A stretch of 64,000 nucleotides of DNA, from the NCBI GenBank assembly GCA_031082315.1, contig JAVHLC010000005.1, positions 124,001-188,000 on the forward strand, given 5' to 3'. Below, piece by piece: positions 1-7,939 of this stretch (its first letter is position 1; the number at the start of each line of letters is the position of its first letter). The DNA is from Thermodesulfobacteriota bacterium (lineage in GTDB: Bacteria; Desulfobacterota; QYQD01). The translations under genes were made by a program, and so were the position numbers. The notes beneath the pieces are model-generated. The model was not told where the DNA came from, searched no databases, and was given only the letters and a program-made list of their open reading frames with translations.

Positions 1-1163
1 GCGGAAAACAGATTTTCCGTGTCGAGCCGGTTGCCTGAACAGAGTATCACAGCCCTTTCGATCACATTTTCCAGTTGTCTGATATTGCCGGGCCAGTCAT
101 GTGACTTTAAAGCGGCGAGCACCCCCGGAGAGAAGCCCTTGATGTCCTTGTTATTGAGGCTGCTGTATTTAGCCAGGAAATAGTGGGCAAGGATAGGGAT
201 GTCTTCCTTGCGGTCGCGTAGCGCAGGCAGGTGAATATGGATGACATTAAGACGGTAATAGAGGTCTTCCCGGAAGGTTCTCTCCTTGATCATTTTTAGA
301 AGGTTCCGGTGGGTGGCCGATATGATGCGGACGTTGGCCTTAGTGATCTTGCTATCACCGACCTTTTTGAATTCTCCTTCCTGGATAACACGAAGGAGTT
401 TGACCTGGATAAGCAGACTTAAGTCACCAATTTCGTCCAGGAATAGTGTACCGTTTTCGGCTTCTTCGATCAGGCCCTTGTGTTCCCTTATCGCACCGGT
501 AAAGGACCCCTTCAGATGTCCAAAAAGCTCACTTTCAATCAAAGACTCAGGGAGGGCGGAGCAGCTTACAGGGACAATTTTATAATTACTACGGAGGCTC
601 TGGGCATGGATGGCTCTCGCCACTAATTCTTTCCCACAACCACTCTCCCCGGTAATCAAGACTGTCGCGGATGTCTTGGCAACCTGGTTGATTTTTTCAT
701 AAATCTGCTTCATAATCGGACTCGATCCAATGATCGTCCCGTATTGCATAGTTTCTTCGAGTTTCTGCTTTAGGCGCTCGTTTTCAGTACGTAGTCGGTG
801 CCATTCGAGGGCCTTGTCAATGGTGACGAGAATCTTCTCCTTGCGGAAAGGTTTGGTGATATAGTCAAAGGCCCCTTTGCGCATGGCGTCAATTGCAGTC
901 TCGATCGTACCGAAAGCGGTCATGATAATGACCGCTGTGCTTTCATCTAATTGTTTGACTTGTTCGAGGGTACTAATGCCATCCATCCCCGGCATCTTAA
1001 GGTCTGAAATGACTAGTGCACACGGGTTCTCCTTCAGTAAGTCCATAACGGCCAGCGGATTAGAGCAGGTCAAGACTTCATAGGCGGTGTTTTTCTCTAC
1101 AATCCTTCGGAGAAGTTCCAGCATATCGGACTCATCATCCACGATCAATATCCGTTCTGACAT
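1..1163 (-). CDS. NtrC-family sigma-54-dependent response regulator (3' end outside window)
   Basis: This is a transcriptional activator of sigma-54 promoters, switched by phosphorylation. About 387 residues are visible. The receiver comes first (start MSERILIVDDE, acceptor Asp54 in VISDLKMPG, conserved Lys in ITKPF), then a helical linker, then the AAA+ domain with Walker A GESGCGKE, the sigma-54 contact loop and Walker B LFLDEIGD. The C-terminal HTH lies beyond base 1. The loop reads GSFTGA instead of the usual GAFTGA. The start is ATG at 1163, preceded by AGGAG. It overlaps the end of the kinase gene at 1145-2338 by 19 bp, so the two are translationally coupled and that kinase is its likely partner. 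The family call is certain; target genes cannot be told from the sequence. Confidence 0.95.
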   Translation of the reverse strand, partial: MSERILIVDDESDMLELLRRIVEKNTAYEVLTCSNPLAVMDLLKENPCALVISDLKMPGMDGISTLEQVKQLDESTAVIIMTAFGTIETAIDAMRKGAFDYITKPFRKEKILVTIDKALEWHRLRTENERLKQKLEETMQYGTIIGSSPIMKQIYEKINQVAKTSATVLITGESGCGKELVARAIHAQSLRSNYKIVPVSCSALPESLIESELFGHLKGSFTGAIREHKGLIEEAENGTLFLDEIGDLSLLIQVKLLRVIQEGEFKKVGDSKITKANVRIISATHRNLLKMIKERTFREDLYYRLNVIHIHLPALRDRKEDIPILAHYFLAKYSSLNNKDIKGFSPGVLAALKSHDWPGNIRQLENVIERAVILCSGNRLDTENLFS

Positions 1164-2338
1164 CTTGTGCTCCTTCTGAATATAGGCAACTTTATGGTAA
1201 AGTTAGTCCCCGATGGCTTGCCAGTTTTGCTTTCACAGGAAATATTCCCACCGTACTTTTGTATAATTCCATAGCTTACAGAAAGGCCCAATCCCGTCCC
1301 TTCGCCTTCCGGTTTGGTGGTGAAAAAGGGATCAAATATCTTATCCAGGCATTTTTCGTCTATGCCATCCCCGGTGTCTGAAATACGGATAAAGACGTGA
1401 GAAGACCCGTCCATCCCGGTCGAGATGCCAAGCGCCCCCCCGTTCTTCATAGCCTCAACAGCATTGGTGATCAGACTCAGAAAAACCTGTTGAAGTTGTT
1501 TGGTGTCTCCACAGATCAGGGGAAGAGAAGGGGCGAGGTCTCTCTCCACAGTAATGCCGTGGATGAGCAGGGTATGGTCTATTATACCCAGAATCATTTC
1601 CAGGGCATGGTTGACATCTGCCGACACCTCGTCTCCTTCCGCAATGCGTGCGAAGCCGAGAAGATTTTCCACCACCTTCTTACAGTACAGCCCGTGACGT
1701 TCAATGGTCCGAAGGTCCCGATGAATTAGACTCTCCGTATCTGTCTTTTCGAGCAAGAGATCACAAAAGCCCAGGATAATCGACAGGGGGTTATTTATCT
1801 GGTGAGCCACTCCCGCGGCCAGCGTGCCCAGCGAGGCGAGTTTTTCGGTGGTTATCAGTTGTTTTTCAAAATTACGGGTCTCGGTGATGTCTCTGGCAAT
1901 GCCCAGGACGCCGCATACATCTCCTTTTTCATCTCTGATGGGTACCAGGTTGGCGCTGAACAAGAAGGCACCGTCTCCTTTCCGGATAGTAAATTCCGCT
2001 TTGACACTCTTTGTGCCGGCGTATATCTGGTCGATTAACCTGATCTGTTCCTGGGCATCCACCTCCGGCATGAATGATAAAAGGGAATGGCCGATAATCT
2101 GTTCGACGTCCCTGGAAAGGAATCGGGCCATCCATGGATTGATAAAGGTATAGCGGCCCTTGCGATCCAGAATATAGATCAGGTCTTCTGTCCCATCAAT
2201 TAAGGCACGACAGATTTCTTCAAAGTGGGCGACTCTTTTTCGTTTGCAGTGTTTCATAACTCCAGCACCAATATCTCCTTGACTAATAAAGAAATTTAAG
2301 TAATTAATAATTTGCTTAAGTCTGTCACCTTTTACCAC
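1145..2338 (-). CDS. Cytosolic PAS-domain histidine kinase, NtrB-like
   Basis: Sensor kinase that probably phosphorylates the NtrC-type regulator encoded right after it. The protein has one PAS domain (about residues 40-155), then a HisKA phosphoacceptor box (AGVAHQINNP, His179) and a HATPase domain with N box (ITNAVEAM), G1 (DTGDGID), F box (FDPFFTTK) and G2 (GEGTGLGLS). No transmembrane segment or signal peptide is visible, so the signal is sensed in the cytoplasm through PAS. The longest reading starts at a GTG at 2338. An ATG at 2257 (MKHCKRKRV), with GGAG just upstream, would remove 27 poorly conserved residues and is an alternative start. The gene is divergent from the kinase at 2391 with only 52 bp between them. 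Confidence 0.93.
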   Translation of the reverse strand: MVKGDRLKQIINYLNFFISQGDIGAGVMKHCKRKRVAHFEEICRALIDGTEDLIYILDRKGRYTFINPWMARFLSRDVEQIIGHSLLSFMPEVDAQEQIRLIDQIYAGTKSVKAEFTIRKGDGAFLFSANLVPIRDEKGDVCGVLGIARDITETRNFEKQLITTEKLASLGTLAAGVAHQINNPLSIILGFCDLLLEKTDTESLIHRDLRTIERHGLYCKKVVENLLGFARIAEGDEVSADVNHALEMILGIIDHTLLIHGITVERDLAPSLPLICGDTKQLQQVFLSLITNAVEAMKNGGALGISTGMDGSSHVFIRISDTGDGIDEKCLDKIFDPFFTTKPEGEGTGLGLSVSYGIIQKYGGNISCESKTGKPSGTNFTIKLPIFRRSTRCQNGY

Positions 2339-2346
2339 ACATCGCC

Positions 2347-2376
2347 TTGGTTTTCAAATTGAACTGCATAGATAAT
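2347..2376 (+). promoter_or_regulatory. Possible sigma-70-type promoter in the 52-bp divergent spacer
   Basis: TTGGTT and GATAAT lie 18 bp apart just ahead of the kinase at 2391. The -10 is good, the -35 is weak, and the implied leader is only about 8 bases. The spacer must hold promoters for both divergent kinase operons, so this is suggestive only. Confidence 0.3.
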
Positions 2377-2390
2377 CGCAAGTTAAGCCT

Positions 2391-4619
2391 ATGACGACTA
2401 CCCCAAAAACCACTTCCCCCTATAGAGGGAAGAGTATAGCCATTGCTGTCTATGCGGCTATGGTTTTATTACTCGGCGGGGCGCTTTTTTTGAGCATCTT
2501 TTTAGAGAAGCGGACGCGAAAGATCGCGGTGGAGCAATTCAATCAACAGCAACTCCTCCTTGCCCGGTACGCAGCGCGGCAACTACAGAATAACCTTGAA
2601 CTTATTTGCGACGAGCTGCGGGTGTTAAACTATTCTCCTTCCATCCAGTATCTTGAATCCGTGGCATGGGCGAGGCGGATAGAGATAACCATGTCTGTTC
2701 TGAAGCAAAGCGGTGTCCTCTTGATCTCCCGCATCGATCAGGATGGAAAGAAGGAGTATTCCGTCGATAACCATGGGAAACACTCCATTTTGGATCTTAG
2801 TCACAGGGCGGGTATAAGAGATACGCTTGAGCTTGCTTCGGTAACAGACAATAAAGACAAGGTCTTCATCAGCAATGCCTTTTGGGATGAGGAGCGCTAT
2901 CCGGGAAGGTTGCTTCTCACCATGAGCATACCCACCTATCAGGAGTCGATCGATGAAGCGCATCCGGTGCCCACGGGGAATTTCGTCGGGATAACACAGG
3001 TTACCCTGGATATTACGACCTTCGTAAAAAGGATTGTAATGGATATCCGTTCAGGAGAGACCGGCTATGCCTGGGTGATCGATGACCGCGGGGTCTTCTT
3101 ATATCATCCACTGGCAGAGTTCATGGGTGCGAACGCATTTGAGGTGCGCCCGAAAAAAGCGCCTAAAATATCCTTTGTCCGCATCCATCGCATTCAAAAG
3201 GAAAGGATGCTCGCGGGCCGGGAGGGAACCAGTTGGTATATTTCCGGCTGGCATCGGGAGACCAAAGGTCCTATAGAAAAGCTGATCGCCTACACACCGG
3301 TAATTGTCGGTCATCCCGGGTCGCGGCCTTCCTGGTCGGTGGCTGTGGTCGCCCCGATAAGTGAAGTAGAAGAGGTCATTAAGAAGGATCTGACGCGGCT
3401 ACATGTTATGCATGGCGTGATTGTCCTATCCATCATTATGATAGGGCTGACCGCTTTTATGTACGAGCGGCGCTGGGAAAAGAAGCTTTCCGAGGAAGTA
3501 GAGGAAAAAACACGGAGCCTGAAAAGATCTGAAGAACGTTATCGGTCGTTAGTAGAGAATGCTGAGGACATGATCTATTCTCTGGACAGGGATGGAAATA
3601 TCATTTCCATCAACCGTTATGCCATAAACCTTCTTTCTGGTAATCTGTCCGGTGTCCCGCCCGGGTCCATTGAAGGGCGGAATTTTCTCAAAATGTGCGT
3701 TTGCGATAAATTAACCTTGGCGACCATCCATAGGGTATTTGACGCTGGGGAACCCGGGGACCTCGAACATCGGGCCGAGATCGGAGGGAAAGAATACTGG
3801 TTTAGCACCCACTTAATCCCTATAAAGGACACAACTGGGGCGGTAAGGGCCCTGCTTGGCATCTCACGCGATGTTACCGAGCAAAACAAGATGGCCGGTC
3901 AGATGGCCAACACCGAGAAGCTCGCGTCACTGGGACTACTGGCTGCCGGAGTGGCCCATGAAATAAACAATCCGATCGCTATTATCATGGGGTTCTCCGA
4001 AGTCCTGTTGGAAAAATGTCCTCCCGGAGACGAGCGGCATGATATGTTAAAAAGGATAATCCACCAGTCACAGGTATGCGAAAGGATCGTATCGCAGCTT
4101 TTGAGTTTTAGCCGCGCCTCCGAGTATGCCGAGGATCTTACGGATATCAACCAGGAGCTGGGAAATATCATTAAGGTAGTTGGGAACACACTTCTGATGA
4201 AAAAAATCAAGGTTAACCTGGACCTGGTTCCTGATCTGCCTAAAGTCAAGGCGGATCCCACACAGGTTCAGCAGGTCTTCCTCAACCTGATAAACAATGC
4301 CATAGGGGCTATGCCGGGTGGGGGAGAACTGGCTGTTTCTACTGCCTTTGATACGGATAATAATTTGGTCCGGATATGTTTTTCTGATACCGGTTGTGGT
4401 ATCCCGCCAGAGTCCAGGACAAAGATATTTGATCCATTTTTTACTACCAAAAGGACAGGGGAAGGGACTGGTCTGGGACTCACGGTTTCCTACAATATAG
4501 TCAACGGTTACGGAGGAACGATTAACTTCATAACAAAGACTGCGGAGGAGGCAGGTGACAAAAAAGGGACGACCTTTATCGTGTCTTTGCCTGCTTTCTT
4601 GTGCTCCTTTGATAGATAG
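2391..4619 (+). CDS. Membrane histidine kinase with dCache-like periplasmic sensor and PAS domain
   Basis: This is a hybrid of an extracytoplasmic sensor and an NtrB-like kinase. The order is: TM1 (about residues 16-38), a long periplasmic region (39-335) of double-Cache type ending in motifs such as TGYAWVIDDRG and WYISGWHR, TM2 (340-358), a PAS domain (380-500), HisKA (AGVAHEINNP, His523) and HATPase (INNAIGAM, DTGCGIP, FDPFFTTK, GEGTGLGL). The sensor region is clearly related to that of the kinase at 7940-9865, while the PAS-kinase half resembles the cytosolic kinase at 1145-2338. A receiver-only regulator follows 32 bp downstream and is the obvious partner. The ligand is unknown; dCache domains typically bind small organic molecules. 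The ATG start has only a weak ribosome binding site. Confidence 0.93.
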   Translation: MTTTPKTTSPYRGKSIAIAVYAAMVLLLGGALFLSIFLEKRTRKIAVEQFNQQQLLLARYAARQLQNNLELICDELRVLNYSPSIQYLESVAWARRIEITMSVLKQSGVLLISRIDQDGKKEYSVDNHGKHSILDLSHRAGIRDTLELASVTDNKDKVFISNAFWDEERYPGRLLLTMSIPTYQESIDEAHPVPTGNFVGITQVTLDITTFVKRIVMDIRSGETGYAWVIDDRGVFLYHPLAEFMGANAFEVRPKKAPKISFVRIHRIQKERMLAGREGTSWYISGWHRETKGPIEKLIAYTPVIVGHPGSRPSWSVAVVAPISEVEEVIKKDLTRLHVMHGVIVLSIIMIGLTAFMYERRWEKKLSEEVEEKTRSLKRSEERYRSLVENAEDMIYSLDRDGNIISINRYAINLLSGNLSGVPPGSIEGRNFLKMCVCDKLTLATIHRVFDAGEPGDLEHRAEIGGKEYWFSTHLIPIKDTTGAVRALLGISRDVTEQNKMAGQMANTEKLASLGLLAAGVAHEINNPIAIIMGFSEVLLEKCPPGDERHDMLKRIIHQSQVCERIVSQLLSFSRASEYAEDLTDINQELGNIIKVVGNTLLMKKIKVNLDLVPDLPKVKADPTQVQQVFLNLINNAIGAMPGGGELAVSTAFDTDNNLVRICFSDTGCGIPPESRTKIFDPFFTTKRTGEGTGLGLTVSYNIVNGYGGTINFITKTAEEAGDKKGTTFIVSLPAFLCSFDR

Positions 4620-4651
4620 GAGAACTCATTATAGTTGGAGGAAAAGACATC

Positions 4652-5083
4652 ATGACCGAGAAAATTCTGATTGTGGATGATGAACCTGATATGCTTAAAC
4701 TGCTTGAGGTCATTATCACTGACAAAACCGATTATAACGTAACAACTACAAGTAATCCTCTGGAAGTTCCCGGATTAATTGCCGGGGGGGATTTCGACCT
4801 GGTAATCACAGACCTGCGCATGCCTGAAAAGGATGGGATGGAGATCATCGAAGAGGCTCAAAAGAGCGGGCTGGAGATACCGTTTGTCGTCATCACCGCT
4901 TATGGAACCATTGAATCGGCAGTTGAGGCGATGAAAAATGGCGCCTTTGACTATATAACCAAGCCCTTCCGCAAGGAGCATATCCTGCTCACAATAGAAA
5001 GGGTTATGAGGTATCGCCGGTTACAAAAAGAGAACATCAGATTAAGGAAAGAGGCAAGTCAACCGTCCGGTACGCCTTCTTAA
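4652..5083 (+). CDS. Receiver-only response regulator (NtrC-type receiver with linker, no output domain)
   Basis: A 143-residue single-domain regulator. The receiver is complete: acidic pair in LIVDDEPD, acceptor Asp54 (VITDLRMP), Thr in VVITAYGT and Lys in YITKPFRKE. It is followed by a short charged helix (RRLQKENIRLRKE) that looks like the receiver-to-AAA+ linker of NtrC proteins, and then stops. Its sequence closely follows the receiver of the NtrC regulator at 1-1163, so it may derive from such a gene by loss of AAA+ and HTH domains. It could act as a phosphate relay or sink, or bind a target directly. It is expected to be phosphorylated by the kinase just upstream. The ATG has a strong site (GGAGG). 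Confidence 0.93.
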   Translation: MTEKILIVDDEPDMLKLLEVIITDKTDYNVTTTSNPLEVPGLIAGGDFDLVITDLRMPEKDGMEIIEEAQKSGLEIPFVVITAYGTIESAVEAMKNGAFDYITKPFRKEHILLTIERVMRYRRLQKENIRLRKEASQPSGTPS

Positions 5084-5163
5084 AGTTAACGTCTGCTCCG
5101 GCACTGGATATGGCTGTTCAGCAGATCAAAACCGATCTTCCCCGTTTTAACTTTAATCCTCAC

Positions 5164-5200
5164 CCGATTAGCCGGTCTATCCCTGAAACCGGCTAATCGG
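5164..5200. terminator. Perfect 12-bp inverted repeat after the kinase/receiver operon
   Basis: CCGATTAGCCGG and CCGGCTAATCGG are exact reverse complements separated by 13 bases. No clear T-run follows on either strand, so this is a stable hairpin that may end or protect the transcript of the receiver gene rather than a classic intrinsic terminator. The next gene (5250-5420) converges on it. Confidence 0.45.
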
Positions 5201-5249
5201 AAAACCGCCCAGGCGAAGCAGTTAGCCATTGGGTGTGCTTTAAACTCCA

Positions 5250-5420
5250 TTACCGTCCCGGCTGTGCCTGGATATAAGGGGTATCTGTCCGCCTCTTTCT
5301 AGGAACGTCCATAGGTTGATCTGGTTCGTTCATGATCTCCCTTGCCGTATCGAATTCTCCGACCTCAGCAAAAGTAATCGCCACCATCCACTGCTCAAAT
5401 CTTCTAATTAATCCTTTCAT
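5250..5420 (-). CDS. Small conserved-looking protein, 56 aa
   Basis: I do not assign a function. The chosen ATG at 5420 has an excellent ribosome binding site (GAGGAGG, 5 bases before the ATG); the frame is open further upstream but that extension has no such site. The protein starts MKGLIRRFEQWMVAITFAE, an amphipathic helix with an aromatic/hydrophobic face, continues with VGEFDTAREIM and ends with a polar Pro/Arg-rich tail. No cysteines, signal peptide or membrane segment are evident. It stands alone between the receiver gene and the protease-kinase operon, on the same strand as the latter. The strong start signal and the helix followed by EFDTAREIM suggest a genuine small gene. Confidence 0.6.
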   Translation of the reverse strand: MKGLIRRFEQWMVAITFAEVGEFDTAREIMNEPDQPMDVPRKRRTDTPYIQAQPGR

Positions 5421-5838
5421 GGCATCCTCCTCTGTTAGTTGATATTTTTGACAGGGTTTATCTCCCGCCGGGTTCGCAATGCTCAAATAACCAGCTTTTG
5501 TTTATATTAATAACAAGATTCGTGCCAGATTTGTCTGGTTATGGACATAAGTATAACTAACTGTAATAATTTGATTTATGTTAATAAGAAACCCTGCGCG
5601 GGAAACTTACGGCAGGTTTTTTGAAAATACCAGGTGACAGGTGAAACTAAAAGGAGACAAGCTATAGAATACAGGGGGCAGGAGGGGAAAGACGGAAGTC
5701 AGGAGTCAGAAGAATGACAAATTCCAAAGCTCAAAGTCCAAATGACTAAATGGAGGCTCTATTGGTATCTTTTGCCAGTAACAAAGGACTACTGACTACT
5801 GACATTCACTATAATCGTCCGGCGACCGGCAACCGAAC
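5421..5838. other. Non-coding spacer with degenerate AGTCAG/ACTGAC repeats
   Basis: No gene is seen here. From about 5690 to 5815 the spacer contains repeated short phrases (AAGTCAGGAGTCAGAAG, ACTACTGACTACTGAC). It ends with GACATTCACTATAAT at 5801-5815, a 15-mer that recurs exactly at 32322-32336. The left part (5421-5690) holds the presumed promoter of the 56-aa gene but no clear hexamers. Confidence 0.55.
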
Positions 5839-7845
5839 CTACTCCAGGACTATATCTACAATTTCTGTAAGGTTATCAACAAAGACAATCCTAATCCCAT
5901 CTTTTGCGCCAGCCGGCAGCGTATCCACGTCTACTTTGTTCTTTTGGGGCAGAATGACCACTTTTACCCCGGCCCTCCGCGCAGCCAGTATCTTCTCTTT
6001 GATGGCCCCCACGGGTAAGACCCGGCCGGTTAGGGTCAACTCTCCGGTCATGGCCACGTCACGCCTGGCCGGTCTTTCAGTGAGTGCGGAGATTAGGGCC
6101 AGGGCTATAGTGATCCCGGCCGATGGCCCTTCCTTAGGTGCAGCGGCCGCTGGAACATGGATGTGGATGTCCTGGAAGTCAAAGAAATTCTCTGCGATAT
6201 TAAAAATACAGGCATTGGACCGTATATAACTGAGAGCCGCCTGGGCGGACTCCTGCATAATTTCGCCAAGCGAGCCGGTCATAATAAGCTTCTTGCGACC
6301 TTTCATCTTGGTAGCTTCGACAAAGATGATATCACCACCGACCTCCGTCCAGACCAGTCCGGTCGTTACGCCGACGCGGTTCCTGGCCTCTGTGGCCTCG
6401 AACAGGTACTTGCGTGGCCCAAGGTAATGCTCAATTGAATCCGGGAATATGGTCCGCCGAGACATATTATGTCCTGGCTCTGTAACAATCGCCCGCGCCA
6501 TCTTTCGGCAAATAGAGCCAATTTGTCTCTCTAAGTCACGTACCCCCGCTTCCCTTGTATATTCACGAATAATTTTATATAGAGCCACATCTGTAAACTC
6601 CGGCGGATAGGCCGTTAGGCCGGTTTCCCTGATCTGACGCGGGATAATATATCGCGTGGCAATGTTTTTTTTCTCCTCTTCCGTGTAACCGGAAAGTTTC
6701 ACTATCTCCAGGCGGTCACGGAGCGCCCCGGGGATACCATCAGCGGTGTTGGCCGTGGTGATGAATATGACCTTTGAAAGATCGAAAGGGACATCGAGAT
6801 AATAATCTGTAAACTTATCATTCTGCTCGGGATCGAGTACTTCAAGGAGAGCAGATGCCGGATCGCCCCTGAAATCCTGACCTATCTTGTCTATTTCATC
6901 CAGCATAAGCACGGGGTTTTTATACCCGGCGCGGCGAATTTCGTGGATAATTCGTCCGGGCATTGCTCCGGCATAGGTGCGGCGGTGGCCTCTGATTTCA
7001 GCCTCATCCTTCATGCCGGCCAAGGAAATCCGGACAAATTTGCGTCCCAGGGCATGTGCCACCGACCTGCCGAGGGAAGTCTTTCCGGTTCCCGGCGGTC
7101 CCATAAAACAAAGAATGGGGCTTTTTGTATCCTGGACGCACATCTTTCTTTGCAGGGCGTTCTTAACGGTTTCTTGTAATTCCGACGTGTTAAAGGGTTT
7201 GGACAGGTAATGAAAGGCGCTTTTTTTTATGGCCTCTACAGCAGAGTCGAGAATAGCATACCGGGACATCATGATGAATTCGGTTTCCGGCCAGGTAGCC
7301 TTGGCCTTTTCCAGAAACGCCAGGCCGTCGAGACCTTTCAACTTTAAGTCAGCCAATATTAAATCAAACTCAGAAGACTCGATTAACCGGAGGGCCCCTG
7401 TTCCATCGGTAGCAGTAACCACAGTGTAGCCTTCCTTTTCGAGCATATCCTGCAAATTTCTACGGACGTTCTCGTCTTCGTCGGCCACCAGGATGCGGTA
7501 TTTAATCTTAGATCGCAATACCCGGACGGCGAGGTACTCAAGAATCCTGGCTTTTATATCTTCAAGTCCGTAGTGATCCTGGTGAAGTATCGTTTCGGCA
7601 CGGGCAAGGTCTAAATTGTCTTCAGTTGTCTTATCCCACGGCAGGGAGATCAGATACTCCAGGTAGTTCAGTATGATGCCATATTCGGCGGTCATCTGTC
7701 CCATTTTGGACAGTTTTTTCAACTCATGGAGGGCAACTTCCTGCACCTCGGCAGGCATGTGCGCCTTATCGATGGCCAGGCGTAGATCCTCTATTTCTGC
7801 CTCATGCGGCATCTGCTCAGATTTTTTAGAACCAAAAAATTTCAT
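5839..7845 (-). CDS. Receiver-Lon fusion: Lon-type ATP-dependent protease with an inserted response-regulator domain, lacking the Lon N-domain
   Basis: A 668-residue S16-family protease. Residues 1-112 match only the helical stretch that precedes the ATPase in Lon (LISLPW, EYLAV). The N-terminal substrate-binding domain (about 250 residues in the Lon at 18717-21161) is absent. A receiver occupies about 116-235: acidic Asp122/Glu123, acceptor Asp166 (LILADLKLKG), Ser194 at the switch position and Lys216 (YLSKPF). The AAA+ module follows, with Walker A GPPGTGKT (249-256), Walker B MLDEID (Asp316/Glu317) and sensor 1 TTAN. The protease domain comes last, with Ser575 (KEGPSAGI) and Lys616 (GAIKEKIL), the Ser-Lys dyad. 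All catalytic residues are therefore intact. The dCache kinase at 7940-9865 ends 94 bp upstream on the same strand and probably phosphorylates it. No clear ribosome binding site precedes the ATG. I infer phosphorylation-controlled unfolding or proteolysis; substrates are unknown. Confidence 0.95.
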   Translation of the reverse strand: MKFFGSKKSEQMPHEAEIEDLRLAIDKAHMPAEVQEVALHELKKLSKMGQMTAEYGIILNYLEYLISLPWDKTTEDNLDLARAETILHQDHYGLEDIKARILEYLAVRVLRSKIKYRILVADEDENVRRNLQDMLEKEGYTVVTATDGTGALRLIESSEFDLILADLKLKGLDGLAFLEKAKATWPETEFIMMSRYAILDSAVEAIKKSAFHYLSKPFNTSELQETVKNALQRKMCVQDTKSPILCFMGPPGTGKTSLGRSVAHALGRKFVRISLAGMKDEAEIRGHRRTYAGAMPGRIIHEIRRAGYKNPVLMLDEIDKIGQDFRGDPASALLEVLDPEQNDKFTDYYLDVPFDLSKVIFITTANTADGIPGALRDRLEIVKLSGYTEEEKKNIATRYIIPRQIRETGLTAYPPEFTDVALYKIIREYTREAGVRDLERQIGSICRKMARAIVTEPGHNMSRRTIFPDSIEHYLGPRKYLFEATEARNRVGVTTGLVWTEVGGDIIFVEATKMKGRKKLIMTGSLGEIMQESAQAALSYIRSNACIFNIAENFFDFQDIHIHVPAAAAPKEGPSAGITIALALISALTERPARRDVAMTGELTLTGRVLPVGAIKEKILAARRAGVKVVILPQKNKVDVDTLPAGAKDGIRIVFVDNLTEIVDIVLE

Positions 7846-7939
7846 GATACACTTTTAAAATAGGGATCGGTATATAACCCTTATTACTAAAGCCGGTTAT
7901 TTTAAACCGCAGTAATCGCCTGCGCTCAAGCTACGGATA

